From NCBI GenBank assembly GCA_009193035.1, contig SWDT01000070.1, positions 1-64,000 on the forward strand: a DNA stretch of 64,000 nucleotides, read 5' to 3'. The position numbers were made by a program, and so were the translations under genes. This document shows, piece by piece, positions 36,364 through 48,481 of this stretch. The stretch comes from Halicephalobus mephisto (Eukaryota; Nematoda; Chromadorea; Rhabditida; Panagrolaimidae). How positions within the stretch are numbered: the first letter of the stretch is position 1; each line of letters opens with the position of its first letter. The notes under the pieces were generated by a model. That model saw only the letters and a list, made by a program, of their open reading frames with translations. It ran no database searches and was not told the DNA's origin.

Positions 36364-36906
36364 AATTGTACTACCATAAAAGTTAAAACTAAATAGTATT
36401 ACGAAATTGTCTCAACACGAATTTTCAGAGCTTTCTAGATTTTAGGATTTTCAATTTCAGATATTCGACGTTCTTCTAGATTCTGAAATGTCTCAAAAAC
36501 ACGAAATTTTTTGAAACGTTTTTATTTGTTATGAAATATCTAGAAATTTTCAGATTTTTAATAAGGGAAATAATAACTTGAGATTACATTTGTTTATCTT
36601 ATCAAATCTAAACAAATCTCAGTTATCAGAGTTCTAGATGAAATGAAACACTAAAACTTTTTCGATAACGATTTTGACACTCCGGATTGCTTTTACGATT
36701 CGTCAAAGATAATCATGTACTGTGATTGCCGAAGGGACTGTTTAATTCTATTGAATCGGACACTATCTATTTGAGTGGAAATTTGTATAACTTTGGTCCC
36801 TCAGAGAAATATCCTGAGGAACGACAAAAGACCTACGATCGTGCACTGACGATAAATTAAAAAAATTGCGCAATATTTTGCAAGGGTTATTTTTATGTCA
36901 GTAAGG

Positions 36907-37129
36907 AAAATATAAAAGGACAAAATATAAGAGCAGAAGAAGTATAAGATGGAAAAAATATTAAACCAATTATGATATTCGAAAATCTTGCATAGTGTTG
37001 TTATCACCATGCCTTAGATGCCTAAGCCCAATCCCAAAAGCCGATTTCCACACATAATTAGTAATTTTTCTCATTCCTTAATTTTTTCCATCTTATATTT
37101 TTTCTGTTCACGTATTTTTATATTTCGTG
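36907..37129. repeat. palindromic MITE-like element, copy 1
   Basis: Arms 36907-36959 and 37081-37129 are inverted repeats built from AAAATATAAGA-like blocks and ending inward in TATAAGATGGAAAAAAT. The centre contains GCCTTAGATGCCTAAGCCCAA, which carries the nematode telomere hexamer complement GCCTAA. A second copy with an expanded centre is at 53461-53802. Confidence 0.6.
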
Positions 37130-38073
37130 TTTCCGGTCCAATAAGGTTATTTTATATATCTCTCATCTATCCGCGGATCAGGAATCCCCAATCACGATCC
37201 AACAAATTCATCAAAGAACGATAATTTTAATTATTGCTAAACTTAATGCTTAAATATCTTATTTCGAAAGATATCTGGATTTTCGAATAAAATTAATTCC
37301 TAAAAATAATATTACTATAATTTTAACAAATTATAAATTCCTAAAGTTGATAAATTTTGGAATCATTTTTGTTTTTTGAATTTTATAATTTCCGAATATG
37401 AAATTTTCTAAAAATGAATAAAAATCATTGTAATTAAAAAAAATTTTTCATGATGTTTGTACATTAAAATAAATCATTAAAATACAAAATGAAAAATGTC
37501 ACAAAGATCAGAAAATTCAGTTTCAGACCTGAGGGCAATTTCGGACGGCATTACGGTATTTGAAACTAAAATCAGAAACAACATTCTATTTGCAAATTGG
37601 ATGTTTTAAATTCAAAAATAATCGAATCGAAAGATATATGAAAATCAATCAATTTCCGGTTTTTTATTAAAAATTTAATTTTACTTTTTTATTAATCAAA
37701 TTTTCCGATTTTAAATTTTCGAAATTGTTAAAAAATAAGTTTTTTAAAATCATTAAATAATAATTATAATTTTTTCATTATAAATATTTCTGCAAAAATT
37801 TATTTTTCATAGTTATTTTGTTATTTTTTAATTTCCAGACAAAAATTTGAAAATTCATAATTTTTTTGATATTTTTCACATTACACTTGTCGACATTGGC
37901 CAAATCTGAAATCAATGATTACTGATTTTATTACTCCAAAAATTGTGTCAAAATAAATTTGTGTGCATAAAACACAGAAATGGAAATGAGAAAAAAAATA
38001 TTCCCTTTTTCACAAAAAACTAGAATACCTGTTTGATTGACTGTGCTTTGAATTCAACACGAGGTTGACTGGC

Positions 38074-38079
38074 TATAAA
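38074..38079 (+). promoter_or_regulatory. TATA box of CHK gene 2
   Basis: TATAAA at 38074, then the leader acceptor GGAATTTCAG (38091-38100) and the ATG at 38115. The third copy keeps the acceptor region but lacks this TATA box. Confidence 0.5.
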
Positions 38080-38114
38080 AACGGAAATTCGGAATTTCAG
38101 CGATTTGGTTGAAA

Positions 38115-39572
38115 ATGAGCGTTGAGGACTGTCATGACGATGAAGCCGTTGTTATCGGTAAATATCCTAGAGAAACAACTGACGACATTGTCAAGATCGA
38201 AGGGGAATCCGTGGATTATTCCAAGAGTCTGAATGCAAGTACCTACACTGCCGGATGGGTCCTCAGTTCTTTGAGAACAAACGATCAAGTCTACAGAAAC
38301 AAATTCCACTCCAGAAAAGTCAAAGATGTAAGTTTTGATTTCGATAATTTGGACATTCTAATCAATCAAAGTGATCTCAACGAACCTTCAGATTACCTAT
38401 TTTGATGTATCAGGTGGAAAAGGATTCGTCTCTATCATCCTTAGATGCACTGTTATCTTCGAAGATTCTGTAGACGAAAAAGATGTCTACACGACGATTC
38501 TAAAAATCCCCGGCCTCGAATCTATTAATGAAAATAATGAAAAAGGAGATAAACTAGTTGATGTGAATAAGTTCGCCCATAACATGACTGTAATTCACGA
38601 ATTTGAATGTGATTTCTACACTCAGTTGGCTCCACTACTGGAAATACCGATTCCTAAAGTTTTCAAGACCGTTTCATGGATTATGAATAAACAAGAGGGT
38701 TGTATTCACATGGAAGACCTGACTACAAAAGGAAAAGTCATGACTTTCTTTGATTCCCTTAATTTAACTCAGTTGAGAGGGATTGTGAAACATGTAGCTC
38801 ATATGCACAAGCAAGTTCTTATGATGAAAGTCGAAGACTGGAAAGGGAAGTTCCTAGAAAATCAGACGATGTTCGTAAAAATCACTGATACGGCTGGAAA
38901 ATGTATCGAAAGCTTTCGGAAGTTGTTTGGAGATCAATACCGTAATTTACATGTTGTTAGTTATTTTTAATTTTCTTTTTAGCGGTAGCAATCCCTCTAA
39001 TTGAAAAATATGGGAAATTCTGTTGCAGTAAAGAGTTTACAGAATACGCGTTTGCTCAGTCTTACAAGGACCTGAATCTGCCTCCAGTTTTCGTTCATGG
39101 AGACATGTGGACTTCCAACATCCTGATGGCCATTGACGAAAATGGAGATTTCACCAATCAAGTCGCTGCCTTCGTCGACTGGCAGATCATGCACGAAGGA
39201 TCTCCCATGGATGACATTGCTCGAGTTTTTACAGTATGCACTGATGGAAACATTAGAAGAGAAGCTGAATCTTACTTGCTTAAGTACTATCTCGACACTC
39301 TTTCCTCGGAACTCGCTTCAGAAGGATTAAAAACTCCATATACCCTTGAAGAGCTCCAGGAAGCCTATGATTACATGTTTATGGTCGAAGCTATCCATCC
39401 TCTCTTCATGACCATGTTTCTAGAAAGGGCTTTGGACAAAAAGCCTCATCTGGAATCTATTAACAAGGCCAAGATCGACAAAACCATTCTTCGAGCTATT
39501 CACTCTCTGGAGGATCTCGATAGACTGCTCTCTGGGAAATACAAACACGTTTTTGAAAAATATGGAAAATGA
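38115..39572 (+). CDS. CHK/DUF1679 kinase-like protein, copy 2
   Basis: Exons 38115-38327, 38392-38941 and 38983-39572; 450 residues. Motifs: SGGKGFVSI, DVYTTILKIPG, CDFYTQLAP, MEDLT, VHGDMWTSN (catalytic HGD and Asn kept) and VDWQ. The start follows a leader acceptor by 14 bases. Exon 1 differs from that of copy 3 at about three of 213 bases, while exon 2 differs far more. The intron positions are the same in all three copies, but here the introns are only 64 and 41 bp. The substrate is unknown. Confidence 0.9.
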
Positions 39573-41240
39573 CTAATTTTTTAACATTCACATCCTACTT
39601 TTAAAAATCTTAAAGAGCTGTTAATAAAAATCGAGATTAGTTACAAAATGCTGAAACATTCTGAATTTGCAAAGAAATTCATATACTCTTATAGTTGAAA
39701 ATTTGACAAAATTGTTCAGAGAAAAATGCAAAAATTAGACGTTGTGACACATCAGAGGTATCAAAGTGTTTAGATAAAACTGAAAATTATCAGAATAGAT
39801 AGTAGTGCACACGTAGGGGAATTATAATCCATCTGACGAACTATATTAAAAACTTAAGGAACTGCCTAGATCATTGGTAAATCAAGAAATCTAATCCACA
39901 GCTGAAAAAGTTTAATCTAAGTCCATCTGTGAACGAATTAAATGAAAGTCATTTTGGTTTTTTGCATTAAGTATTATGAGGGAAGAAGAAAAAGTAATCA
40001 GTAACCACTAATACAGTAAAAAACTAAAATCCTTATGTTCGCGGAATGATCTTCAATCAAAGAAAAAGTTCCTTATGCTACACACAAAAAATTGATACAT
40101 GGAATATAGTGTATCGATATATTAAGTAGATATTACTGCACTGTAGTAAACGTACCAGTATATTAAGTTGATAGCGGTGTATTGTATTTAATGTGTCGAT
40201 ACATTGTAATTAATGTCTCTGATACATTGTATTTTATGTATCTGATACATTAGAGCCGTTTTGATATACCGTTTGTGTATATAGTAGTGATGAGTTATGA
40301 GGCAAATGCAGGTATATTTCGAAATGATCTTTGTAGTCAATTTGATGATTCTTGAAAGAGACTACGTTGTCTACGATTTTCTTTTTCAGCTCTTTTTCCA
40401 TCTTGTCTTAATGCAATAATTGTTTTGGGTGTGCTTATCGATTTTTGTGATTCTTCTAATTAGTCAAGTTGAAATTTTGTTTTTATATAAAATTTCTTGA
40501 TGTTTAATATATTGTCTTTTGAAATTTCTCCAGTTTTCAAATTCTAAGATCTAAGATTTAAGCTCTTCCTAACATATTTAATAAATCTTGTGTTCGATTA
40601 CAAAAATAATTTTTCTAAAGTTGTATGAAACATTGAAAAGTAAAAAATATCAAATTCATCCCGAGTATTGATATAAATTTTTGTTGAACTTTTTAAAAAT
40701 ATTTTTGTCAACAGCTCTATTAGTGGATAGTGATGCCTAAATTGCATTAATACAAGAACAGACGGATAATATTTGTATTTTCAAAGAAATTCAACGAAAT
40801 CCACATAGTATGCGCTAGTAGATGAATTCCGAAATACATTTTTCTCATACTTCATCGGTATTATCTGCTTTGCTAATTTTCAGCTTTGAGCAGCTTCATA
40901 ACTCCAGTACATATGAATATTCATTTTTTCTTGATCTTATAAAATAATTTCTTACTGTTAAATCGGTCACTAATCTCGAGCGTTAAGCGCAGTCAATGTG
41001 TAGTGGTAATCATGAAGGAAATATCTTTCATTTCGACCAGAAGATAAAAAGTCAACTGTACTGGAAATAAAAGCGATTATTATTGCTCTGTTTCATATAT
41101 TAATTATTTTATCCACGCTTCAAACATCTTATTCCCATAAAGTCTATTCTATTTGCATTTTCATCCATACGTTAACATGTTACAAACGACGAGATATAAC
41201 ACAAAAATAGAAATTCGGAATTTCAGCGATTTGGTTGAAA
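39573..41240. other. intergenic with a TATATTAAGT-type repeat
   Basis: At about 40105-40275 lies a short array of GTATCGATATATTAAGT- and GATACATT-like units, the same family as the satellite at 51480-51985. No gene is seen. Confidence 0.5.
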
Positions 41241-42698
41241 ATGAGCGTTGAGGACTGTTATGACGATGAAGCCGTTGTTGTCGGTAAATATCCTAGAGAA
41301 ACAACTGACGACATTGTCAAGATCGAAGGGGAGTCCGTGGATTATTCCAAGAGTCTGAATGCAAGTACCTACACTGCCGGATGGGTCCTCAGTTCTTTGA
41401 GAACAAACGATCAAGTCTACAGAAACAAATTCCACTCCAGAAAAGTCAAAGATGTAAGTTTTAATTTCGATAATTTGGAAATTCTAATCAATCAAAATGA
41501 TGTAAATGAATTTCCAGATTACTTACTATGACATATCTGGAGGAAAAGGTTTCATTTCCACCATCTTGAGATGCACTGTTATCTTCGAGGATTCTGTAGA
41601 CGAAAAAGATGTTTACACGACGATTTTGAAAATCCCAGGATTTGAGTCTATTAATGAAAATAATGAAAAAGGAGATGATCTAGTTGATGCAGATAAACTA
41701 ACTCACAGATTGACCATATTTCATGAATTTGAATGTGATTTCTACACTCAATTGGCTCCACTACTGGAAATACCGGCACCCAAAGTCTTCAAGACCGTCT
41801 CATGGACCCTGAATAAACAACAAGGATGTATTCACATGGAGGATCTGACTGCAAAGGGGAAAGTCATGACCTTCTTTGATTCCCTTAATTTAACTCAGTT
41901 GAGAGGGATTGTAAAACATGTAGCTCACATGCACAAGCAGGTCTTGATGATAAAGGATGATGATTGGAAGGATAAGTTCTTGGGAAATCAAACAGCTTTT
42001 GCAAAGATTATGACCATGATTGATAAGACTATTGTCAGCTTTAAGAAACTCATCGAGGATCAATACCGTAAATTTTAATTTAAAGATGATTTTAAACCTT
42101 TTTTTCAGCAACAGTGATTCCTCTAGTTGAAAAATACGAGAAATTCTGTTGCAATACAGAATTTTCCGAATACGCGTTTGCTCAGTCTTACAAGGACCTG
42201 AATCTGACTCCAGTTTTCGTTCATGGAGACATGTGGACTTCTAACATCTTGATGGCCATTGACGAAAATGGAGATTTCACCAATCAAGTCGCTGCTTTCG
42301 TCGATTGGCAGTTCGTACATAGAGGCTCCCCTATGGATGACATTGCTCGAGTTTTTACAATTTGTACCGATGGAAACATCAGAAGAGAAGCTGAATCTTA
42401 CTTGCTTAAGTACTATCTCGACACTCTTTCCTCGGAACTCGCTTCAGAAGGATTGAAAGCTCCATATACCCTTGAAGAGCTCCAGGAAGCCTATGATTAC
42501 ATGTTTATGGCCGAAGCTATCCATCCTCTCTTCATGACCATTTATCTCGAAAGGACCTTAAAAAAGGAACCTCATCTGGAAACCATCAACAAAGCCAAGT
42601 TGGATAAAGTCGTTTTACGGACCATTCATTGCCTCGAGGATCTCGACAGACTGCTCTCTGGGAAATACAAACACGTTTTTGACAAATATGGAAAATGA
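41241..42698 (+). CDS. CHK/DUF1679 kinase-like protein, copy 3
   Basis: Exons 41241-41453, 41518-42067 and 42109-42698; 450 residues, with exon lengths identical to copy 2. The catalytic VHGDMWTSN and VDWQ motifs are intact. Homology to copy 2 begins just upstream of the leader acceptor (GAAATTCGG at 41210), so the TATA box was not copied and the two genes probably have different promoters. Identity is patchy: exon 1 and much of exon 3 are nearly identical, and exon 2 is clearly diverged. Confidence 0.9.
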
Positions 42699-45349
42699 CT
42701 AATTTTTCATATTCACATATTCTCTTTAAAAATCTCAAGGATTCATTAATAAAAATCAAAATTGAGGTCAACTGCAAAAAACATTGGTCGAATTTGCAGA
42801 ATCGTGTAATTGGAAATTAAAACCTTTCCTGGAATCTATTTTTTACATTTGATTCCATATTTCGGAAATCTTCACGAAATTTAAAAACTGTTCTTTTGTG
42901 AAATTTTAAGAATATTGATGTATTATTTTTCTTCAGTTACGAATAGAATCCAATACGAACAAAATTACAGAAAATTTTCATTACGAAATATTTAATAATT
43001 ATAATAAATTCGTAAAATTTTAAATATGAGTAAAATTTAATTTTAAATTTAACTTTAAAATTGAATCCAACTCTCATCACGAAGTATTTGGTAATTACTA
43101 TGAACTTGTTAGTTTCGAAATGTGAATAGAATTTCGCACAAAAATTAACTTGAAAAAGTGACATCACATTCTGTCATGAAAATTTTTAAAAATCATTATA
43201 TATTTTTTTATTTTTAAATATGAGTGAAATTTCGGAGAAAAAACCCAATAAAAAGTAAAATTTAATTTTCTATCATAACTATCAAAAATATTTTTCTTGA
43301 TTATTTTCCAAAATTATAAATTTCGTTATTTATAAAAATTTTCAAAATTTTTATAGATTCTTCAAAAAGTAAAGTTTTTAATTAATTTTTTATCAGAAAA
43401 AATTTAAATCTTGTTAGACAGCCTTGTTTTAATGCTTATCCCCTCCAAACCCTGAGGGCATATTTTTCGTTTAATAAAATCGGATTATGAAAGTTCATTC
43501 CACTCTCGAAAAATCTTGTAAATGGACTCTCGGACCGGCTTCTGATTACGCTATATCCCGTTTTTTCGAAACAAAGATTATCCAACATGTTATTTATAAT
43601 TACGCGGATCTGGATTAAGCCCAAAGTTGCAAATAGTTTCATCCCTCGACCGCATACATTAGATTCAATTATTGAACGGGTTTAGAAAAGGCGTTTCTAT
43701 AAATGGAATCTGGATCGACTTGAGCACTTCATAAAAATTTTGTTTTTATAATTTTTATTAGGAACAAAACCGCTCGTCTTCGATAAAGTTCCTTAATTAC
43801 AGTATTTATGTGAAATTACATAGCATTAAATTTAATTTTTTAATTTTCAAAATTTATAGTTACTTTTGAAACTTTTTAGAATTATTTAAATATAAAGTTT
43901 CACAGTTTTGGTCTTAACTGGATAATTCTGAAAATTCGCTTCGAGATTATTTTTTGGAATTTTACAGTGAAGTGTTTTATTTTTTATAATAATAAAATTT
44001 AGAAATTTTCATAATTATTTAAATATAAAATTTCACAATTTTGGTCTTAACTGGATAATTCTAAAAATTCGCTTCGAGATAATTTTTTGAAATTTTGATT
44101 TTTTGTTATATTCAGATTTTGTGGAGGATTCTGAAATTTTTTAAATTTTTAAAACATTTCGAAATTTTCTGAAAACTTAAAATATTTGAATTCCGAAAAA
44201 TCGTGTCGAGAAAATTTTACAAAAAATATTAAAATTTTTTGCGGAATAAATTTCGTAGAAAGATCTAGTTAGTTTTTTTTGAACCAGAATTACCTTCATT
44301 TTCTTTTTCATTTTTTTGAAGATCGATGTTCCTCTTTCGTGAACGCAATTTGAATTTAAAAAAATATTAAAAAATATTTTAAAAAATATTTTAAAAAAAT
44401 ATTTAAAAAAAAATACTTTTAAAAAATATTTTAAAAAATATTTTAAAAAATATTTTAAAAAAATATTTTAAAAAAAATACTTTTAAAAAATATTTAAAAA
44501 AAAATATTTAAAAAAATATTTAAAAGAAAATATTTTAAAAAAAATATTTAAAAAAAATATTTTAAAAAAATTATTATCCAGATAAATTTCGAAAATAAAT
44601 ATCTAAGATACGGCTCATTTAATTTCGAATATTTTTTTCATTTTTAAAAAGATGAATGAATTTCACTTTTTTTTTAAAATGTAAATTTTGAATTTTAAAT
44701 TAAAATTAAATTTTTGATTACGGTAATTGTGAATTTTATTTTATTTTTATTTTTAAGATCGATTTTGTCACATAACGGTTCTTTTATTTTTCTATTCAAA
44801 AACGGATCCTCGAAATTTAATTTTTCCGATTTATGCTCAATTTACAGGATATCTATCGGAAAAGGAAATTTCAGATTATGAGGAATTTATAGACAAATTC
44901 ATTTTTTTGGCTTCTGCGTTCCCTTTTTTGAACAATTTGAAATTTTTATTATAAATTTCTTTAATCTGAAAAATCCGACTTTTGATTTTTATATCGGAAT
45001 TTTTTAGTTGTTGATATTCGTATCGGAAGTAGGATATTGTTTTTTTCGTGCTAAAAGTCGAATATTATTGCTTTTGTGTCAGGACCTAATTATTATTTTT
45101 TTTTCGTGTCGGGATCTGAATATTATTGTTTTTCATATCAGGAGCTAAATATTACTCCTTTTCGTGTCGGGATCTGAATATTGTTATTTTTCGTACTAGG
45201 ACCTAAATATTACTGCTTTTCGTGTCGGGATTTGGATATTGTTACTTTTCCTTTCGAGATCTGATTATCACTGCTTTTCGCTTCGAGATTCGGATGTTCC
45301 TATTTTTTGTCTGACATCAAATGCAAATTAAACTCATTTTTAGGTAAAA
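42699..45349. other. 2.65-kb AT-rich repeat region
   Basis: No gene is supported. About 43865-43965 and 43990-44095 are a tandem pair sharing GGTCTTAACTGGATAATTCT and TTCGCTTCGAGAT. At 44345-44580 lies an AAAAAATATTTT low-complexity block, and at 45005-45305 the TTTCGTGTCGGGATCTGA minisatellite. Confidence 0.6.
45005..45305. repeat. about 30-bp minisatellite upstream of the collagen
   Basis: Eight to ten degenerate units of the form CGTGTCGGGATCTGAATATT plus ATTGTTTTT. The array ends about 45 bp before the collagen ATG, so it fills the likely core promoter region. Confidence 0.65.
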
Positions 45350-46810
45350 ATGAGTGAACCGGATCTTAAGACCTACAAAACCCGGTTAACTGAGGCAAAT
45401 CGACTACGGACGATAGTCTTTATTGGAGTTTCAGTCGCAGTCGTGATTTCCATCCTGGCCTCGATCGTGATTCCGTTGACTTACAATCACATTCAGTATT
45501 TGCAATCAGTGATGCAAAACGAAGTGGATTTTTGTAAACAGAGAACTACAAACATCTGGAAGGAGGTTTCGAGGACACAAGCGGGAGTTTCAACTTCGAC
45601 CGAAAGATCGAAAAGAGCAACTCCTTCTTGCTGTGGATGTGGAGTATCTCCTCCTGGATTACCCGGAAAACCTGGATCTGATGGAGAAAACGGAAAAGAT
45701 GGAGAACAAGGAGATCCCGGAAACGACGGCCCAGATGCTCCCGAACCGGAACAACAGGAGCCCATCGTGAGTTTTAAAAATCAAAAATAGCACATTTATG
45801 ATGAAAAAATTAAACATAATTCGTGATGGGACCACTATTCGAAATATCACAGATAATCGTGATCGAGAAATTTTCGGGTAAAAAGTCTTTGGTTTCATCA
45901 CGAATACTACTTGATTGTTACTCTCGTTCGTGATTTTAAAAATATCTTTCGTGGTTGGACCACTACTTGAAATTTTATCTTGTACGATTAGGATTAAGAA
46001 ACTCCTGAATGGAAATCCTTGGTCCCACCACGAACGATGCTCAAAAAACTATTGCACAAGAAGATGGTTGAAAAATGAATGAAGGACCGTTGGCGGTGAG
46101 ACGATCACTTGAAACATGTTCTAGAAAATAAGGAACAAAAGAACCACCAAATGAAAAGGCATTAGTTCCACTATGAATGATGTTCAAGAAGTTGTTAATC
46201 ACATTCTTGGTCAAAAATAGAACCGAATATTGTCCACAGTGGGATCTTGGAAGATTTTCTAAGAAAATTAAATAACTTGGGTCTTGTCACGAATGATTTT
46301 TGAATTGCTTTTTCGACGATGAAATTCATTAATATTTTTAAATTTCAAACAATTTGATTTTAGGATTGGTGTTTCGAATGCCCTGAGGCTCCAGTTGGAC
46401 CTCCAGGCAAACAAGGACCGAAAGGAGAAAAAGGAAATCCAGGACCTCCTGGAATGCCAAGCAAACCTATGAAAGGGATGCCTGGTCCTCGGGGTGTTAT
46501 TGGACCTCCAGGAGAACCAGGAATTCCCGGACGGAGAGGTAAAAAAGGAAAACCAGGAAGAATCATCGAGATGCCCGGACCTGACGGACCACCAGGACCC
46601 CCTGGACCTGATGGAGAACCAGGATTGCCAGGAAATGACGGAATGCCCGGGAGGGATGGACCCGAAGGAGAACCCGGAGCTGCTGGAGACTCTGGAAAAG
46701 ACGGAGAACCCGGCAAACCCGGAGAACCTGGAAAACAAGGAATTGCCGGAGAACAAGGACTCCCCGGACTCTGCGACTGTCCCCCACCCCGAACAGCACC
46801 GGGATATTAA
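45350..46810 (+). CDS. cuticle collagen
   Basis: Exons 45350-45766 and 46364-46810; 287 residues. A leader acceptor (TTTTTAG) lies six bases before the ATG. The N-terminal nematode cuticle collagen domain has a type II membrane anchor ([22 protein letters not shown]), then a furin-type site RSKR and the Cys cluster CCGCG. Gly-X-Y blocks follow: [20 protein letters not shown] in exon 1 and, after [12 protein letters not shown], a long [10 protein letters not shown] to GLPGLCDC run in exon 2, broken by short gaps near MPSKPMKGM and IIEM. Cys pairs flank each block as expected for inter-chain disulfides. It would be secreted by the epidermis into the cuticle. The 597-bp intron carries repeated TTCGTGATGGGACCACT-like phrases. 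Large antisense ORFs here are shadows of the Gly-Pro coding. Confidence 0.95.
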
Positions 46811-47243
46811 TGACAACAGTGCCTTGCTTTACTTAATTCTGCTCATTTGTGTTATAAAAAATTTATTATTGACGATAAACTATCTTAAGATACAGTATTT
46901 TCACCATTAGTGTTACGACTATTGGGAGTTGGATTTCTGAGATTTAGGCTTACGTGAAAATTGGTCAGTTTCCTTCCAAATATGATGTTGAAAACAAATA
47001 CCATAATTCTGAAAAAATTAAAAATAAATTATCACAGAAAATCGAAAAAATGATCAAAGTTAAATATCTCTAATTTTGGATATTTCAATTTCAAAAATTA
47101 TAACTTTAATCATCTTAATGAATATCTTTCGTTCATTCTGGTTTTGCGAAATCGAAAAAATCATTATTATTATCATTTAACAATATTTCAGAAAAATCAA
47201 AAAATTTAAGTTTAAATTGAAAAATAAAATTTCAGTTCGCATG
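46811..47243. other. intergenic, AT-rich
   Basis: Nothing seen between the collagen stop and the first MITE copy. Confidence 0.4.
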
Positions 47244-47624
47244 TACACAAAAAAGTGTAATTTTCGGTCCAGTAACAAATTCAAATCGTCACTATTACTT
47301 TTTAATTTTGTCACAAATGTCAAATATTCATGAACAATATGGTAATTATGTCACATTTCGCAATTATTATCGAGTTAAAAATTATGTTTCTTCTGTACTG
47401 GAGCTGTTTTTGGATAGTGACTAGAAAGTTCTGATTTGAGTTCGAAATAGACACTATCCAAAATCATTACACAAAAAAACCGTAATTTTTGACTCAATAA
47501 CAAATTTAAATCCTCACTTTTACTTTTTAATTTTGTCACAAATGTCAAATATTCATGAACAATATGGTAATTATGTCACATTTCGCAATTGTTCCAGAGC
47601 CAACAGTTGTACTTTTTTGTGTAG
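47244..47624. mobile_element. two MITE copies with TACACAAAAAAG termini
   Basis: 47467-47624 is complete: it starts TTACACAAAAAAACCGTAATTT and ends TACTTTTTTGTGTAG, an inverted terminal repeat. 47244 to about 47390 is a second copy lacking the distal end. About 70 bases in the middle are identical between the copies (from TTACTTTTTAATTTTGTCAC to TTTCGCAATT), indicating a recent origin. The family recurs at 52776-52945. No ORF. Confidence 0.7.
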
Positions 47625-47835
47625 ATGTAATATTTGTCTGGTAATTTTCGATTTCGAAAAATTTAGTGACTTTTGTATCATATTTAATATAATTTTTTCT
47701 TCAAAAATCATAATCTTTCTTAGTAAATGTATTATAAATTTTATTACGAAGGATTTTACACTTATTATATGAATTTTATCATGAGAGGCTTTGAATGATG
47801 CGAAATATGATCGCCACACCGCTCTCGAGATTATA

Positions 47836-48302
47836 AAGTTGAACTTGAACATAAGATACCTCTTTGGAACCGGACAAAGCATATGTTATAAGAAAAGATA
47901 TATTATAGTGCGGGTATCTTATATCCAAGTTCTACTGTATTTCGAGATTTCTAAACGAAATATAGTAGAACTTGAACATAAAATACCTCTTTGGAACCGG
48001 CCAAAGCATATGTTATAAGAAAAGATATGTTATAATGGGGAGTATCTTATATCCAAGTTCTACTGTATTATATTTTATCTTTTTTTTCTTTAAAATAATT
48101 ACAAAATACTTAGTTCTATATACAGTCGAACTTGGATATAAGATACCTCCTACAGACCGAGCAAAGCATATTTTATAACAAAAGATATATCATAGCGAGG
48201 GTCAATTTGAAAGCAGATTAACCAAACTCACTCACTCATACCGTATGCTATAACAAGAAATATCTTATAGCAGAGGTATCTTATATCCAATTTCTGCTGT
48301 AT
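47836..48302. mobile_element. cluster of three TACAGTMGAACTTGGATATAA-type MITEs
   Basis: Copies at about 47836-47940, 47960-48067 and 48121-48300. Each begins with a variant of ACAGTCGAACTTGGATATAA and ends in its reverse complement (TTATATCCAAGTTCTACTGTA). The third is longer, with about 75 extra bases including AACCAAACTCACTCACTCAT. The same short-short-long order is found at 50248-50752. Confidence 0.7.
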
Positions 48303-48481
48303 ATGGTTTTGAAAATTGTCACAAAAATTCCATACAACAATGATCTTTGTATTTTTACTAAGCCAAATGTAATCTTTGCTCTGGACAAGCTTATTTCTAA
48401 TCTTGTGTAAAATTAGTATTTTCACATTTAAATTTGTATTTTCCATTTTTCGTATATGTCAATTACAAACAGGAAACTTAC

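Larger units (their letters stand above)
36364..38114. other. intergenic; palindromic element and promoter
   Basis: Holds the palindromic element at 36907-37129, then very AT-rich DNA without a gene. The promoter of CHK copy 2 lies at its end. Confidence 0.5.

Noticed and set aside
38097..38309. Antisense ORF repeated at 41223-41435
   Set aside because: It mirrors the duplicated CHK exon 1, which has splice signals, phase and homology on the plus strand.
46268..46816. Long antisense and alternate-frame ORFs across the collagen
   Set aside because: They are shadows of Gly-Pro-rich coding; biased codons leave other frames open.
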